Program-made: the position numbers and the translations under genes
Shown: positions 32,717-43,179 of the stretch, in pieces
How positions within the stretch are numbered: position 1 is the stretch's first letter
Layout of the letters: each line of letters starts with the position of its first letter
From: Corynespora cassiicola
Lineage: Eukaryota > Ascomycota > Dothideomycetes > Pleosporales > Corynesporascaceae
NCBI GenBank assembly: GCA_022059125.1
Contig: JAEUWY010000005.1
Span: 4,960,001 to 5,024,000 of the forward strand
DNA: 64,000 nt
Direction of reading: 5' to 3'
The notes under the pieces: model-generated
What the model was told of the DNA's origin: nothing
Database searches by the model: none
What the model saw: only the letters and a program-made list of their open reading frames with translations

Positions 32717-33122
32717 ACGATCAAAGTTATATCGTGGACAGGATATGTAAAGTATAAATTTTCAATTTGTAATATAGTGACATGGTTACTATGTTTGCTA
32801 ACAGGTAAACTTCGTGGGCGGTGATGTGTAGCCAGCCAGTAGTTTGCCACAAGCGGGTATCTGTTATTTTAGACCAACAAGTGCGTACTGGGCCGGAAGT
32901 AAAGAAAAGGAATAGTGCAGTTCTTTGACCAGCGATGGACGAATTTGAATCTTGGATCACAGCAATGGATAGTGTATCGTAAGGTTGCGGGTGTATAATT
33001 ATAGAAGTATTTACCGCTACAGTGAGGGTAAAGGGGGGAGTATATATGAATCTGCAGAAAGACAAAAACAATCAAGTCCTCATCATGCCTCCTTCCCACA
33101 AATACCATCGTACAAGCCCCTC
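32717..33122. other. convergent intergenic region
   Basis: About 400 bp between 3' ends, AT-rich just after the glycosidase stop. No gene is supported. Confidence 0.5.
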
Positions 33123-33986
33123 CTAACCCCACCTATTCCACTTCGCTAACCTCCTCAAAACCCCCATCCCCTCCAACCTCCCCATCAACCCCATTATAAA
33201 CCCCACAATCTTCTCCGTGACCCTCTCCCGACACCCAAAAACCTCCACCTCCACGCCCCTACCCCACTCCCCCGCCTCAATGGCCCAATACTCGGACACG
33301 GCGCAGCTGCCCCTCCGCGCCTGTCGATGCACGTGCACGATGCGGCCGTCATAGTCGTAGTCGAACTCGGTCACAGGATCGAAGCCTTCGATGTGGAGGC
33401 TGTCGTCGACCTCGCCGAGCCTGGTGCTGGAGGGGCGGGCGCTGTATTTTATGCGGAGGGTACCGTTGTCGACGATGAGGAGGTCGTTTTCCGAGTGGTG
33501 CTTGAGGATGTGAGTTGGGGGGCTGTCTGGGTAGGGAGGATCTGACATGTCGTCCGGGTAAGGAAGATCTGATGTGTCGTCAGGATAGGGAGGGGTTGAT
33601 TGGTCATCCGGATAGGGAAGCCTTGGTCGATTGTACGGATAGCTAGGAAGCGATAGGACCTCCTGGTAGGTAGGCTTTGACGGGTGATCAGGATATGGCC
33701 CGTCAGGATAGCGAACCCGAAAGGCCGCATTCGATGAGAACCCCTCTATAGTGCCTCTTGATTGTAAAGTACTATTTGCGTGGCCAGCGGATACGGAGGT
33801 CAACCCAGTCTCTCCCTGCAAGCTGTTGCGGTAAGAGATGATGGGTTGGCCAGAACCGTCCCAATCCACGAACATGGTGCCCCGGCGGAGCAAGCCCTGG
33901 AGCCGAGCGTCTTGTTCCTTTGTAGCCGTGTCAGTCAAATGTTCGTCGATTTGCTTGAGCAAGTCGTCGGTCATGTTCCTTGGCAT
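33123..33986 (-). CDS. unknown protein with tandem PYPDD repeats
   Basis: Not recognised. One frame of 287 residues from the ATG at 33986 (a second ATG at 33974 gives 283). The centre, about residues 92-155, holds a nine-residue tandem repeat, PYPDD-x-S-x-[PL], in four successive copies, preceded by looser YPDGPYPDH and SYPYNRPRLP units. After the repeat comes an ordered-looking domain with strands (DLLIVDNGTLRIKYSAR, DSLHIEGFD, GRIVHVHRQARRGSCAVSEYWAIEAGEW) and a C-terminal helix with hydrophobic and basic faces. There is no signal peptide. The codon pattern and lack of stops support a real gene, but no family can be named. Confidence 0.55.
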   Translation of the reverse strand: MPRNMTDDLLKQIDEHLTDTATKEQDARLQGLLRRGTMFVDWDGSGQPIISYRNSLQGETGLTSVSAGHANSTLQSRGTIEGFSSNAAFRVRYPDGPYPDHPSKPTYQEVLSLPSYPYNRPRLPYPDDQSTPPYPDDTSDLPYPDDMSDPPYPDSPPTHILKHHSENDLLIVDNGTLRIKYSARPSSTRLGEVDDSLHIEGFDPVTEFDYDYDGRIVHVHRQARRGSCAVSEYWAIEAGEWGRGVEVEVFGCRERVTEKIVGFIMGLMGRLEGMGVLRRLAKWNRWG

Positions 33987-34694
33987 GTTGAATGGGCAGA
34001 GTACCCGGGTCCCCAGTTATCTTGTCTTGGTTGTGAGCGGCGCACAGAGTATTTGCCGGGACACAGGGGAAGCTCATCAAGGCACTATCATATACTCCTC
34101 GATGACTTGGGTGAATCGACGGTGTGGAAGCTCGAGTAAAGGTGACTGCGCACAAAGTTCACACAATACATTGTGTCTAAACAATCCCAACTTTGTTGTC
34201 AGTAGACGAACCGACAAGAACAGTCTATGAAAAGCGACCATGCATCAGCCATGGCGGGATGGAAGTCAACATCGCACGCCACGCAGGCAATACAATTTGT
34301 TGTTGGCACGCCTCAAAATACGAAAAACCGTGAGCACAAAAATTGCATACAAGAACGACTGTCTAAAACACCTCCATTATCAGATTAAGTACCTCAACCT
34401 CCTTGGAATGCCTATGATTCCATACAAAAGGAACATGAACATATGCCAACCAGACTAGGTATATTCTCAAGAACAAGATCCCACGCTACGTGAAAGATGC
34501 TAAGGCAAAACGCACACGACGTGGGAATACTGGGGTAATGTGAAAAACAAAACATGGACAATGATGGAAAGAGAGTGGTATAGACCAAGAGAGTAACTCC
34601 GTGAACATGAACAGTGGAAATCGTCCAGATCTCTGAATTAGCAAATAGCAAGGCCGTTCATATGAATGGCAATGTGCCGAAATGCCCGTACGTC
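33987..34694. other. intergenic region
   Basis: About 700 bp, AT-rich toward 34300-34600. It contains the promoter of the YPDD-repeat gene and the 3' flank of the CBM gene. No gene is supported. Confidence 0.45.
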
Positions 34695-36845
34695 TTAAGA
34701 CGAAGATTTACTGGAGAGCTTGTCCTTGAGCTTGCCGAAGAAAGAGCGCCTCTTCTTCTTCTTGTCAGTGGTGCCAGATGCAACACTTTCTGCCGGGGTA
34801 TCCTTTGACGAGTCGGCAGCGGTAGAGACCTTGGGAGTAGCCTCGGCGGGAGTGTCAGACTTGGAAGCCTCTGCCTTGGGGGCCTCAGCGGTGGTCTTGG
34901 GCTCAGCCTTGCTCGTCTCGGTACCCGTGGTCACGGTGGGCTGGGATTGGTCGGTAGTGGTGGGCTGCTTCGACATGGGGGAGACGTCACGGGAGTCAGT
35001 GACGGGTTTGGCGGGCTCCGACTGGGCAGGCTTGTCGGCCGGGGCGTTGAGCGCATCAGCCTCGCTTGACGACTGGAGTGGCTTCGAATCAGTCAAAGCC
35101 TCCTCAGACAAGGCCGGCGCAGTCTCGGTCGTGGCGGCAGTGACAGTGGGAGCGGGCTCTCCGGCCTCCTCTGTCTTCTTGACCTCCTTGAGCAGCTCAG
35201 ACTCAACCTCCTTCTTCTCTTCGACAGCTTCGGGGTTTGCAGCAGCTTCAGGGCTGACGTGCGCCTCCTTCTGGCTCTCAGCGACGACAGGAGGAACTTC
35301 ACTGGCCGTGGCCTTGCCGTTAAGACCGGCAGTCTCGGCAACCTTGTCCTTTGCAGACTCGGCGGTAAGAGCAGCGGCTCCAGCGGCGGCAGTAGCACCA
35401 GCGGCAACGGCAGTAGCACCAGCAGCGGCAGCCTCGCCAGCCTTTTCGGTCGCGGACGTCTCAGTGGTCGCGGGCGCCTCCGGGACCTTCTCCTTGAGTT
35501 CCTTCTCAACCTCCTTCTTCTCCTCGACAGCCTCGGCGTTGGCTGATGCCTCGGGCGTGAAACCGGCCTCCTTCTGGCTCTCGGCTACGGGCTCAGGAAC
35601 CTTGGGTTCCTTGGGGACTTCGGCGGCGAGCGCAGCGGTCGTGCTAGTGGGGGCAGCGGACTGGACCGTGACGCCGGGGTCTTGCTCTGTCTTAGTCTCA
35701 ACATCTTTGGGGAGGCTAGACTCTGGAATGATTGTGCCGTCAAGAGAAGGCAGGCCAAACATACCGCCGTTAGCATCCCGCTCGGCCTGGGGAGTCACAA
35801 CGGGGCCAAGCTGAGGAGGGAGAGAATCGGCCTTGTTGTACGACGCCTCGTCAGCCTTGGCGGTGCTGGAGATGGTGTTGGAAGTCAGAGTGCTCGGATC
35901 AGGCACCTTCTCGCCCGGCTCAAGGTGGATGGGGTTGCCGGCACCAGCGGTCGCGGGAATGGGCGCAACGCTGACCTCGGCCTTGTCCTCATCCTTTTGG
36001 GGCTCCTTTTCGTGCTGAACCGTGGACTCGATGGTATTGCTGGTGAGGGTGCTGGGCTCGGGCACAGGCTCACCCGGGGCGAGCTTGATGGGGTTGCCTA
36101 GGCCCTCGGTCGCTGGAATGGGCGCAACACTGACCTCGGCCTTGTCTTCTTGCTTCTCGGGCTCCTTCTCGTGCTGAACCGTGGATTGTATGGTGTTGCT
36201 CGTGAGAGTACTGGGGTCAGGAACAGGCTCGCCGGGCGCGAGCTTGACGGGGTTGCCAGCGCCCTCGGTAGCAGGAATGGGGTTGATTGAAAAGGCCTGG
36301 GGCTCATTGACGGGGGTGTCGGCGGGAGGGGTCAGAGGGAAGGCGCCGGGGAGGTGGTCATCGGCTTGCACAGGCGCCTTGTCGGCCTCCTTGGGCACGT
36401 CTGCAGCAAGCGCGGCAGTGGAAGACTCGGGCGCAGCAGAGGAGAGGGTGGAGACTGGCTCCTTGATGTCGTCGGGCACGAGGACATTGTTCACGTTGCC
36501 CTTGCCATCGTCGTCCTTGGGCGCGGAATCGTTGGTCACCCAGTTGCCGTCGACGACAAACTGGGCATGCAGAGTCAGCTGGACGCATTCTCTACAAGAG
36601 CTGGCGCATGCGGGGGCGCGCTCACCTTGTACATGGTCTTCGCCTTGGGCAGCTCGACGGTCTTCTTGAAGACATTGTCCTCCTTCTCGAGCTTGACGGT
36701 CTGCTTCCAGTCGTCAAAGTCGCCGGTCACGAAGACCTCGTTCGCGGAGTGTTCCCTGCAGGCAATGGCAATCAGCAATCAGTGGGCGGAAGCTGTGGAT
36801 CCGGGGCGCAGACGCCACGTACCACGTAAAAGTGTAGCTCCCCAT
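34695..36845 (-). CDS. AMPK-type glycogen-binding (CBM48) domain protein, Crp1/Mdg1-like
   Basis: Three exons on the minus strand, 36845-36823 (23 nt), 36755-36626 and 36560-34695, about 672 residues. Residues 1-80 form an AMPK1-CBM domain: MGSYTFTW|EHSANEVFVTGDFDDW, KTVELPKAKTMYK|FVVDGNW, then the TNDSAP-x8-N-NNVL end. Both introns fall at conserved places and are required to rebuild the domain. The rest is low-complexity Ala/Glu/Pro/Lys with a 53-residue repeat in three copies (PIPAT[EA]G-GNP, then PxPSTLTSNTI, then STVQHEKEP). The C-terminus is a basic KKKKRRSFFGKLKDKLSSK tail. This matches yeast Crp1/Mdg1-type proteins (CBM domain plus long charged tail), whose function remains poorly defined (pheromone signalling, cruciform DNA). 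Confidence 0.85.
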
Positions 36846-38362
36846 GTTGATGTGCGAGGGGCGATCAGTGGACGCAGCGCAAGTTCTGGCTGAGACAGGC
36901 TACAGCGTCCGGGTGCGAGTGGAATCGCAGGGTGGTTGGTGGTGGTGAGGAGCAGGCGTGCAAAGTTGTCGGCAGGATTGGGCTGGAGATTGCGAGCGGC
37001 AGGCAGCGCCACGAGACTACAGGGCAGCGGAAGGCACTACCGAGGGGCGATAAGGACTGCAGGCAGCTGAGGCAGTGGTTCAGGAGGCTCTGCGACGCAC
37101 GAGACACAGACGGAAGTTTAAATCAAAGGGGATTGACTGCGGGCAGTAGAATTGGCGAGGCTGGCGGGCTGGCGGCGGTCTGGTTTGCATGTTCAGAGAC
37201 CTTGGATCTAGCGGCGAGCTCGGCAAGCGCTGGGCTTGGCACCGCGACGGGGGGCCCATCCAGCAGCCAGAAGCCGCCAGGAGCAGCCAGCAGTGTGCTG
37301 CGCGCGGTCGCGATGACAGCGGGCAGCACGCAGCAGGCAGCGCGTCATTGCGGGCGGCGGCCGGGGCCCAAGGCCAGGGCCAGGGCCGGGGCAGCAGAGG
37401 CGGCGCCGTTGGCAGCAGCAATTCGGCGCATTGTCGCATTGTCGCATGGGCGGGCCCTCCCCAAGCGGCAGCACGCACAGCCAGGCGATGCGATGGGCGG
37501 CGTGCACTGCTTCTGCTGCCAGCGCGCCCGCCGCCCCTCCAGATGTCGCCGTCCCTGCTCGAGCGCCCATGGCGTCATCGCTGCTGGCGGGACGGCCTGG
37601 GGCACCCATGGCCAATGGATGCCCCCGGACCGCCGCGTCCTGGTGCCGCCCGCCGTGAGGCTCCCCAGCAGCGCCCAGCGGCCCCCGGCCAGCTCCCAAC
37701 ACCGGCTGGCCGCCGCCTCAACACACGCAGACTCGCCGCCCTCGCAGCCCGCACGTCGGTCCAGCTCGCCCGCAGCCTGCAACCGCAACACGCGCGGCCT
37801 GTCTCTGGCGGGCGACCTCGCTGTCGCTGCAACTTCACCGCCAGTGTCTGAGCGCGGCCCTGCTGTTGGCCGCACACGACTGTCCCTGCGCTAGCACACC
37901 GTCCTTCACTGCACGGCCAATGGCAATGGCCAGCCGGGCGGCCAGTACAGCCCGCCAGAGGCGATCGCCCAGATTCTGCTCGCTGGACGAGGGGCAGCGC
38001 CGCTGCGTCAGGGGTTGAGCTTGGAGACAAGCTTCGAAAAGGAAGCGCAGAGGTCAGCTGCCCGCCGTACCGCAACGGCCATTGCCCACAGTCCCAGGCC
38101 TGTCAAGTGTCAGAAAAACGGCACACGCGGAGAGGCACGGGAGTTGGAGATGGTGGTGCCAGGGTTCGGAAGAGCTTGCGCAGTGTGCAGAGAGGTTTGG
38201 TCGAGGGTGCTGGCCGAGGGGCCCATTGGCATCTGGCAATTGGTTCGGTCCAGCGAGCACGCACGCATGCACACAGGCATAGCAGGCAGAGCAGGCATAC
38301 AGACATGGCCACCCCGCCGCCGCCGGCAACAACGGGTGTTCGCAGGCAGAAGGAAACAGAGG

Positions 38363-38403
38363 GCAGCGGGCAGCGGGCAGCAAGCAGCAAGCAGCAAGCA
38401 GCG
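38363..38403 (+). repeat. heptamer tandem repeat GCAGCGG / GCAGCAA
   Basis: Two copies of GCAGCGG, then three of GCAGCAA, then a partial unit, in non-coding sequence. Confidence 0.9.
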
Positions 38404-39022
38404 TCTTGCCGCAAGCGTAGAGGCACGCGCCCGAGGCCAACGGCGGTGCGACAGGCCTTTCTTTGTCCTCGTTGACAGGGCTTCGACATGTGCCCAGCTC
38501 CACAGGCACACAGACACCCAGACGGACTAGCGGCTGCGAAGCTGCGAAGCTTGGAGCCCTGAGGAGTCCGTGAGGCGGGAGCTAAGGGCGCATCATGGTT
38601 TGGCATCTGATGATAGCATCGCCCTCGCAGCGCCGGCCAGCAGCTCACCAGCGCTGCAACGGATGGCCACTCTTCTGCGCCCGTCGACGCCGCCTGGCCA
38701 CGCCCTCTGCGCATGCCCTCTGCCGCGCAGGCTCGCGGGCACACGCTGCCGCCCGCGTCCCCCCAATGTGCAGCTCAGGGCGCCAATGGCCGGCCGCCGC
38801 GCCCTCGCTGGCCGCCGGGCCAGTCTCACTCGCGCTGGACGGCGGCCAAATGGGCTTTGGGCCTCTCGTCTGGCCTTCTTGTGCCTTTCTAGAACACCAG
38901 CGGCAGCCTTCTAGAAAAATAAAATCCCCACAAGAAGCAATCCGCCGCCCCTCCCACCCCCAGAAAAGCCCGCCGGCTGCCAGCTCAGGCGTACTGACCT
39001 CCCCTCCGTCCCCGTCCTGCCG

Positions 39023-39027
<5 letters not shown>

Positions 39028-39053
<26 letters not shown>
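39028..39053 (+). repeat. (GCT)n microsatellite upstream of pkaR
   Basis: About 8.7 perfect GCT/CTG units, 411 bp before the pkaR start codon and likely in its leader or promoter. Confidence 0.95.
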
Positions 39054-39463
39054 GTCGCTGTTCCATCAAGAGCGTCTCCCATCGTCCTCTCCCCCACTCC
39101 TCTCGTCCTGCCCTCAGTCCAATCGCAGCCGCGGCGGCGCCCCCAACGTCGAGCGTCCCAGTAGCATCTAGCCCCAGCTCCGCTGCCCTGCCCTGCCTGT
39201 TCTGCCCGCCTGCCGCGAGCGAGCCAGCCAGCGACGGCCGCCCTCCCCAGCACCGCACCCCTCGCCCAAAACGTGCCTTGCACGCTGCTGCAGCGCCCTC
39301 ACCGTGTCTTCTTCCTGTCTCGTCGCTATTCTTAATCGGCTGGCGCCGTCTCGCTGCCTGTCCGTGCCTACGTGCCCCCCGTTCCACAACTGCATCATCC
39401 CTGCGCCTCTCGCGAACCAAACGTCAAAGAAGCTCGGGCGGTCGACCCCTCACCACAACCTCA

Positions 39464-40849
39464 ATGTCGCTCCCTCCCGACTACTCGAATGAAATATCCA
39501 CCCTCAACCGCGAGATCCTAGCCAAACAGCCCGCCGACATCCTCCAGTTCTGCGCAAACTTCTTTAACCGTCGCCTCGAGTCGCAGCGAGCCGAATTCCT
39601 CCTCTCGCAGCAGCATTCCAGTCTCCAGGGCCGTGGCGTGGCCGAGAGCACCTTTCCGGGCAACAATCCCTTCAGCACATCCCCCAGCGGCGGCTTCGCG
39701 ACAAAACACATGCAGCGCCTAGAGGAAGAGGAGGAGCACGACGTCATTGCCTCCCCGACGGCTGCTACCTTTGCCTCCGCCAACATGAACAAGGCTCAGC
39801 CCAGCGCCCCGAGCGAAGACACCTTTGGCAGCTTTGCGGGCTTCGGCGCCTCCATCAAGGATGCCCGCTCGCAGCCGCCCTCTGCTGCCGGCGCCATCGA
39901 CCCTCAGAGCTTCCCCAACAACTACAACCTAAACAGGCGCACCTCTGTGTCCGCCGAGTCACTCAACCCCACCTCGTCGCTCAACGACAATTGGACCCCG
40001 CCCTTCCACCACAAGACGGACGAGCAGCAGGCGCGCCTCAGGGCTGCCGTCTCGGGCAACTTCCTCTTCTCGCACCTCGATGACGAGCAGTCGGCCCAGG
40101 TGCTCGGCGCCCTGCAGGAGAAGCCCATACCAACAAAGGGAATCAAGGTCATTCAGCAGGGCGATGTGGGAGACTACTTCTACGTCGTAGAGAATGGCTC
40201 CTTTGACTATTACCTCAACCCGTCGGGCAAGCTGGAGGCGGGCCCCGACGGCCTCGGCGAGAAGGTGGGATCCGTGGGCGCTGGGGGCTCCTTTGGTGAG
40301 CTTGCCCTCATGTACAACGCCCCGCGCGCCGCCACTGTCGTCTCCACCGAGCCCTCGACCCTCTGGGCCCTCGATCGCGTGACTTTCCGTCGCATCCTCA
40401 TGGATAGCGCCTTCCAGCGGCGTCGCATGTACGAGGGCTTCCTCGAGGAAGTCGAGCTGCTCGCTTCATTGACGCCTTACGAGCGTTCCAAGATTGCCGA
40501 TGCCCTCGAGACAAAGAAGTATCCCGCTGGCACCACCATCATTCAGGAAGGCGACGTGGGTGAGTCGTTTTACATTCTTGAATCGGGAGAGGCCGAGGTC
40601 TATCTGCGCGCATCAGAGAAGCCCGTCCACCGCTACAAGAAGGGCGACTACTTCGGCGAGCTCGCTCTGCTCAACGATGCGCCCCGTGCTGCCTCGGTCA
40701 TCAGCACCACCGAGGTCAAGGTCGCAACGCTGGGCAAGAATGGCTTCCAGCGACTCCTGGGCCCTGTGGAAGGCATCATGAGGCGGAATGATCCCAGCAA
40801 AGTGGCCGCTGCCGAGGATGGGGTAGACCCACTGGCCAAGGCAACATAG
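39464..40849 (+). CDS. pkaR: cAMP-dependent protein kinase regulatory subunit
   Basis: Intronless from ATG 39464, 461 residues. The N-terminus has the dimerisation/docking helix pair (NEISTLNREILAKQPADILQFCANFFNRRL). A pseudosubstrate RRTSVSAES is near residue 157; the Ser after RRT makes it an RII-like phosphorylatable inhibitor site. Two tandem cyclic-nucleotide-binding domains follow, with phosphate-binding cassettes FGELALMYNAPRAATVV near 276 and FGELALLNDAPRAASVI near 396. It inhibits the PKA catalytic subunit until cAMP binds; in fungi it governs nutrient sensing, growth and development. The reading frame stays open for 146 codons before this ATG but begins without an ATG, so it is not taken as coding. 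Length fits fungal PkaR/Bcy1 (about 410-480). Confidence 0.97.
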   Translation: MSLPPDYSNEISTLNREILAKQPADILQFCANFFNRRLESQRAEFLLSQQHSSLQGRGVAESTFPGNNPFSTSPSGGFATKHMQRLEEEEEHDVIASPTAATFASANMNKAQPSAPSEDTFGSFAGFGASIKDARSQPPSAAGAIDPQSFPNNYNLNRRTSVSAESLNPTSSLNDNWTPPFHHKTDEQQARLRAAVSGNFLFSHLDDEQSAQVLGALQEKPIPTKGIKVIQQGDVGDYFYVVENGSFDYYLNPSGKLEAGPDGLGEKVGSVGAGGSFGELALMYNAPRAATVVSTEPSTLWALDRVTFRRILMDSAFQRRRMYEGFLEEVELLASLTPYERSKIADALETKKYPAGTTIIQEGDVGESFYILESGEAEVYLRASEKPVHRYKKGDYFGELALLNDAPRAASVISTTEVKVATLGKNGFQRLLGPVEGIMRRNDPSKVAAAEDGVDPLAKAT

Positions 40850-43179
40850 GAAAACAAATCTTGACAAGTACAATGACTGCTTCCCCAAGCGAGTAGACCC
40901 AAACACGTCGGTCAGCTAGGCCCAGATGCGGCGACAAACGCGGTGTTGGATATGTTTGAACCGGAGAAGGTTGGCTCTCTTCCTGGCGTTTCGCATGTAT
41001 TGCTATTCTTCCCTACTATCACTAAGTGTCGCTTGCGGTGGGCGGTGGGGAGACGAAGGATTTTGGGCAAGGAGGGGGGGGGGTTCTGCGCCGTCTGTTA
41101 CCTATACTCCAATTTCGCATGATGTTCAAGGCTAGACTACATGTCCATGATGCACGCTCGCTACCAAAATGTACTGTCGTCTAATTTCCAGAATCGTCCT
41201 TCTCGGGCGTAGAGGTGCGCCGCCGCCAATCGCACGCTGGACGTCACGTGTGGCTAAATTTGGGTTCCTTCCACGCTGGTCCTTACCAAGCAGCCGCCTG
41301 GTCCCAAGTGAGTCGACAGCAGAGCAATGACAAAACCCGCCTCTGCCCCGACATCTGCTCATGCTCTCCTTTGTTGCCTATGTCGCGTGCTGCTATGACT
41401 TGCCACGGCTGCCTTCACCGGACATGCAATGGTGGGCAGACGACTGTCTGCGGCTTAGGTGATGCCACCCTCTTGTTCTCGTGTGCCAGACCGACCTGCG
41501 GCCTGCACATCTTCCAATTATCCGTCTACTCCGTCGTCATCGACTAGACAAGGTGAGAAGCTTGCCCACCCGAGCACACTCGGGAGCGGCTGTATGTGCT
41601 GATAATCGTAGAGGCTCGATTGACGCAACGGAGCATTATCAATTGCCAAACCAGATCTTACTAGGGGGACTGCAAATTGCGCTGCCGACGCTGCTCACCT
41701 GAATGAAGAGGAGGAGGGCGTCTCGGTCTGAAAGGAAAAAAAGGGCGCTTCTGAATTCGATACCAACACGTGCGCACGCGGCAGGAGCGCCTAAGAACGT
41801 CGCCGAGGTCGTTCGACCCTAATGGATGCCACTATTCTGCTGACTTCATCAATCTTGGCTACCTTGACGCACCGTCATCACTTGCGATTCGGGATTCAAA
41901 AGCTGTGATCCTGCGGGTTTTTATTTGGCAATGCGCGCGTTGAGCGAAATCTCAGGTCACAGTCGACTTTGATCCCTTCCAAGTACCATCAGATATCACT
42001 CGGACCTCGAAGACGAAGTTGCGGCCAGCCCGTGGACCAACCTAGACAAGCAAGCCGTTGTCCGCCTTACGGCTAGTGGCATGACGTAGAGCTCAGGCGT
42101 AGACCGCGTGGTCTATGCATACAGAGCTGACTGCAGGGCTATGCCATGTTTGATGTTGACTCAAGGAATATTTCGAGATCCAATCGTGAGCGCCGAGCCT
42201 TCTGGACAAGCTTCTTCGCCGTGCACTCTTTCATCACCAAATCGTGTGTAAATGGGGCGGGATACAGGGATACGTCGGTCTAGTACCAAAACGAGAAAAT
42301 GGGCTCGACAAAACCTTCCCGACGATCGTTTAGGCTTGTAAGGCAGAAACACAAAGATGCACTGTCGGAGCTGAAGCACCATTTTTACTCAACCCCTTTG
42401 ATCAAATGCATAATGCTCGTCGCAGGCCGCCTCATACCGCCGGGGCTTGTCGAGTCTTAATAAGTCACCATATCAAAGGACATGCTAGTTACTCCCGTGC
42501 AGATTAAAGTGCACAATTGCCGGAACCAGTTCAGCCCCTGCCCCCACTCAGCAGAACCCTCATATTCACGTCGCTAATTTTGTCAACCGAGCCATAACGC
42601 CATCTCATCAGCCACAGGAGGCAGCAAGCCCACCGTGCTAAGCTTTGCCATGTACCAATTCGACGGTCCGATTCTACGGCACACCGCTGCCTATGTAGCT
42701 GCTTCTCAGCTTCGTGAGCTAATGTGCCGACAGCTCTCAGAAGGGCCAACATCAATCATCTCGTACCTCATCACACGTCGACCGGTCAATCTGACCAGGG
42801 GCTTCAGAGCAATGAGCACTCCTGGCTTGGCCAATATGCTTTTGTACTGCCTAGCTTGCAGGCTTACCATTCGCCTACTCTAGCTAACCATTGCGCTAAA
42901 GAATGCGCTTTCGTTGTAGTTGGCCGAGGCTTCGCTCCAGATTCCTCTTATCACCCCGGAACCTGTTCACTGCACTGCTAATGTGTGGCTTGTGACTGAA
43001 AGTGATTCATGTTCTGTTGTTCTCCTTCCACCCTACACTGACATCAGTAGACAATACTTTCTTAGATTAGACATTGTCGGCCCCAATCACTTAACTACTC
43101 TCAGCAGCACTGTGTGCTATTTCATTCTCCTTGATTTATTTTTTACCTTCTTCTCATCAAGTCATTTTCAAAATCCCCG
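40850..43179. other. long intergenic region
   Basis: About 2.3 kb with no supported gene. It has a run of G near 41069-41080. Short open frames only. Confidence 0.5.

Larger units (their letters stand above)
36846..39463. other. 2.6 kb GC-rich divergent intergenic region
   Basis: Between the CBM gene and pkaR start codons. High GC lets long open frames run in all six frames (one of 320 codons at 36932-37894), but none has domain signal or splice structure. It contains a heptamer repeat (38363-38403) and a GCT microsatellite (39028-39053). It may include a long 5' leader of pkaR. Confidence 0.5.

Noticed and set aside
34720..35814. 364-codon plus-strand open frame opposite the CBM-domain gene
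   Set aside because: It mirrors the repetitive Ala/Glu/Lys/Thr-rich minus-strand exon, giving a Ser/Ala/Val-rich artefact.
36932..38914. Several open frames longer than 120 codons on both strands, including one of 320 codons
   Set aside because: They overlap each other in all frames in a GC-rich stretch, have low-complexity Ala/Arg/Pro/Gly composition and no domain signal; stop codons are simply rare at this GC content.
39026..39463. In-frame coding extension upstream of pkaR
   Set aside because: It begins without an ATG and has Leu/Pro/Ser/Arg low-complexity composition; MSLPPDYSNEI is the expected PkaR start. Kept only as a possibility in the findings.
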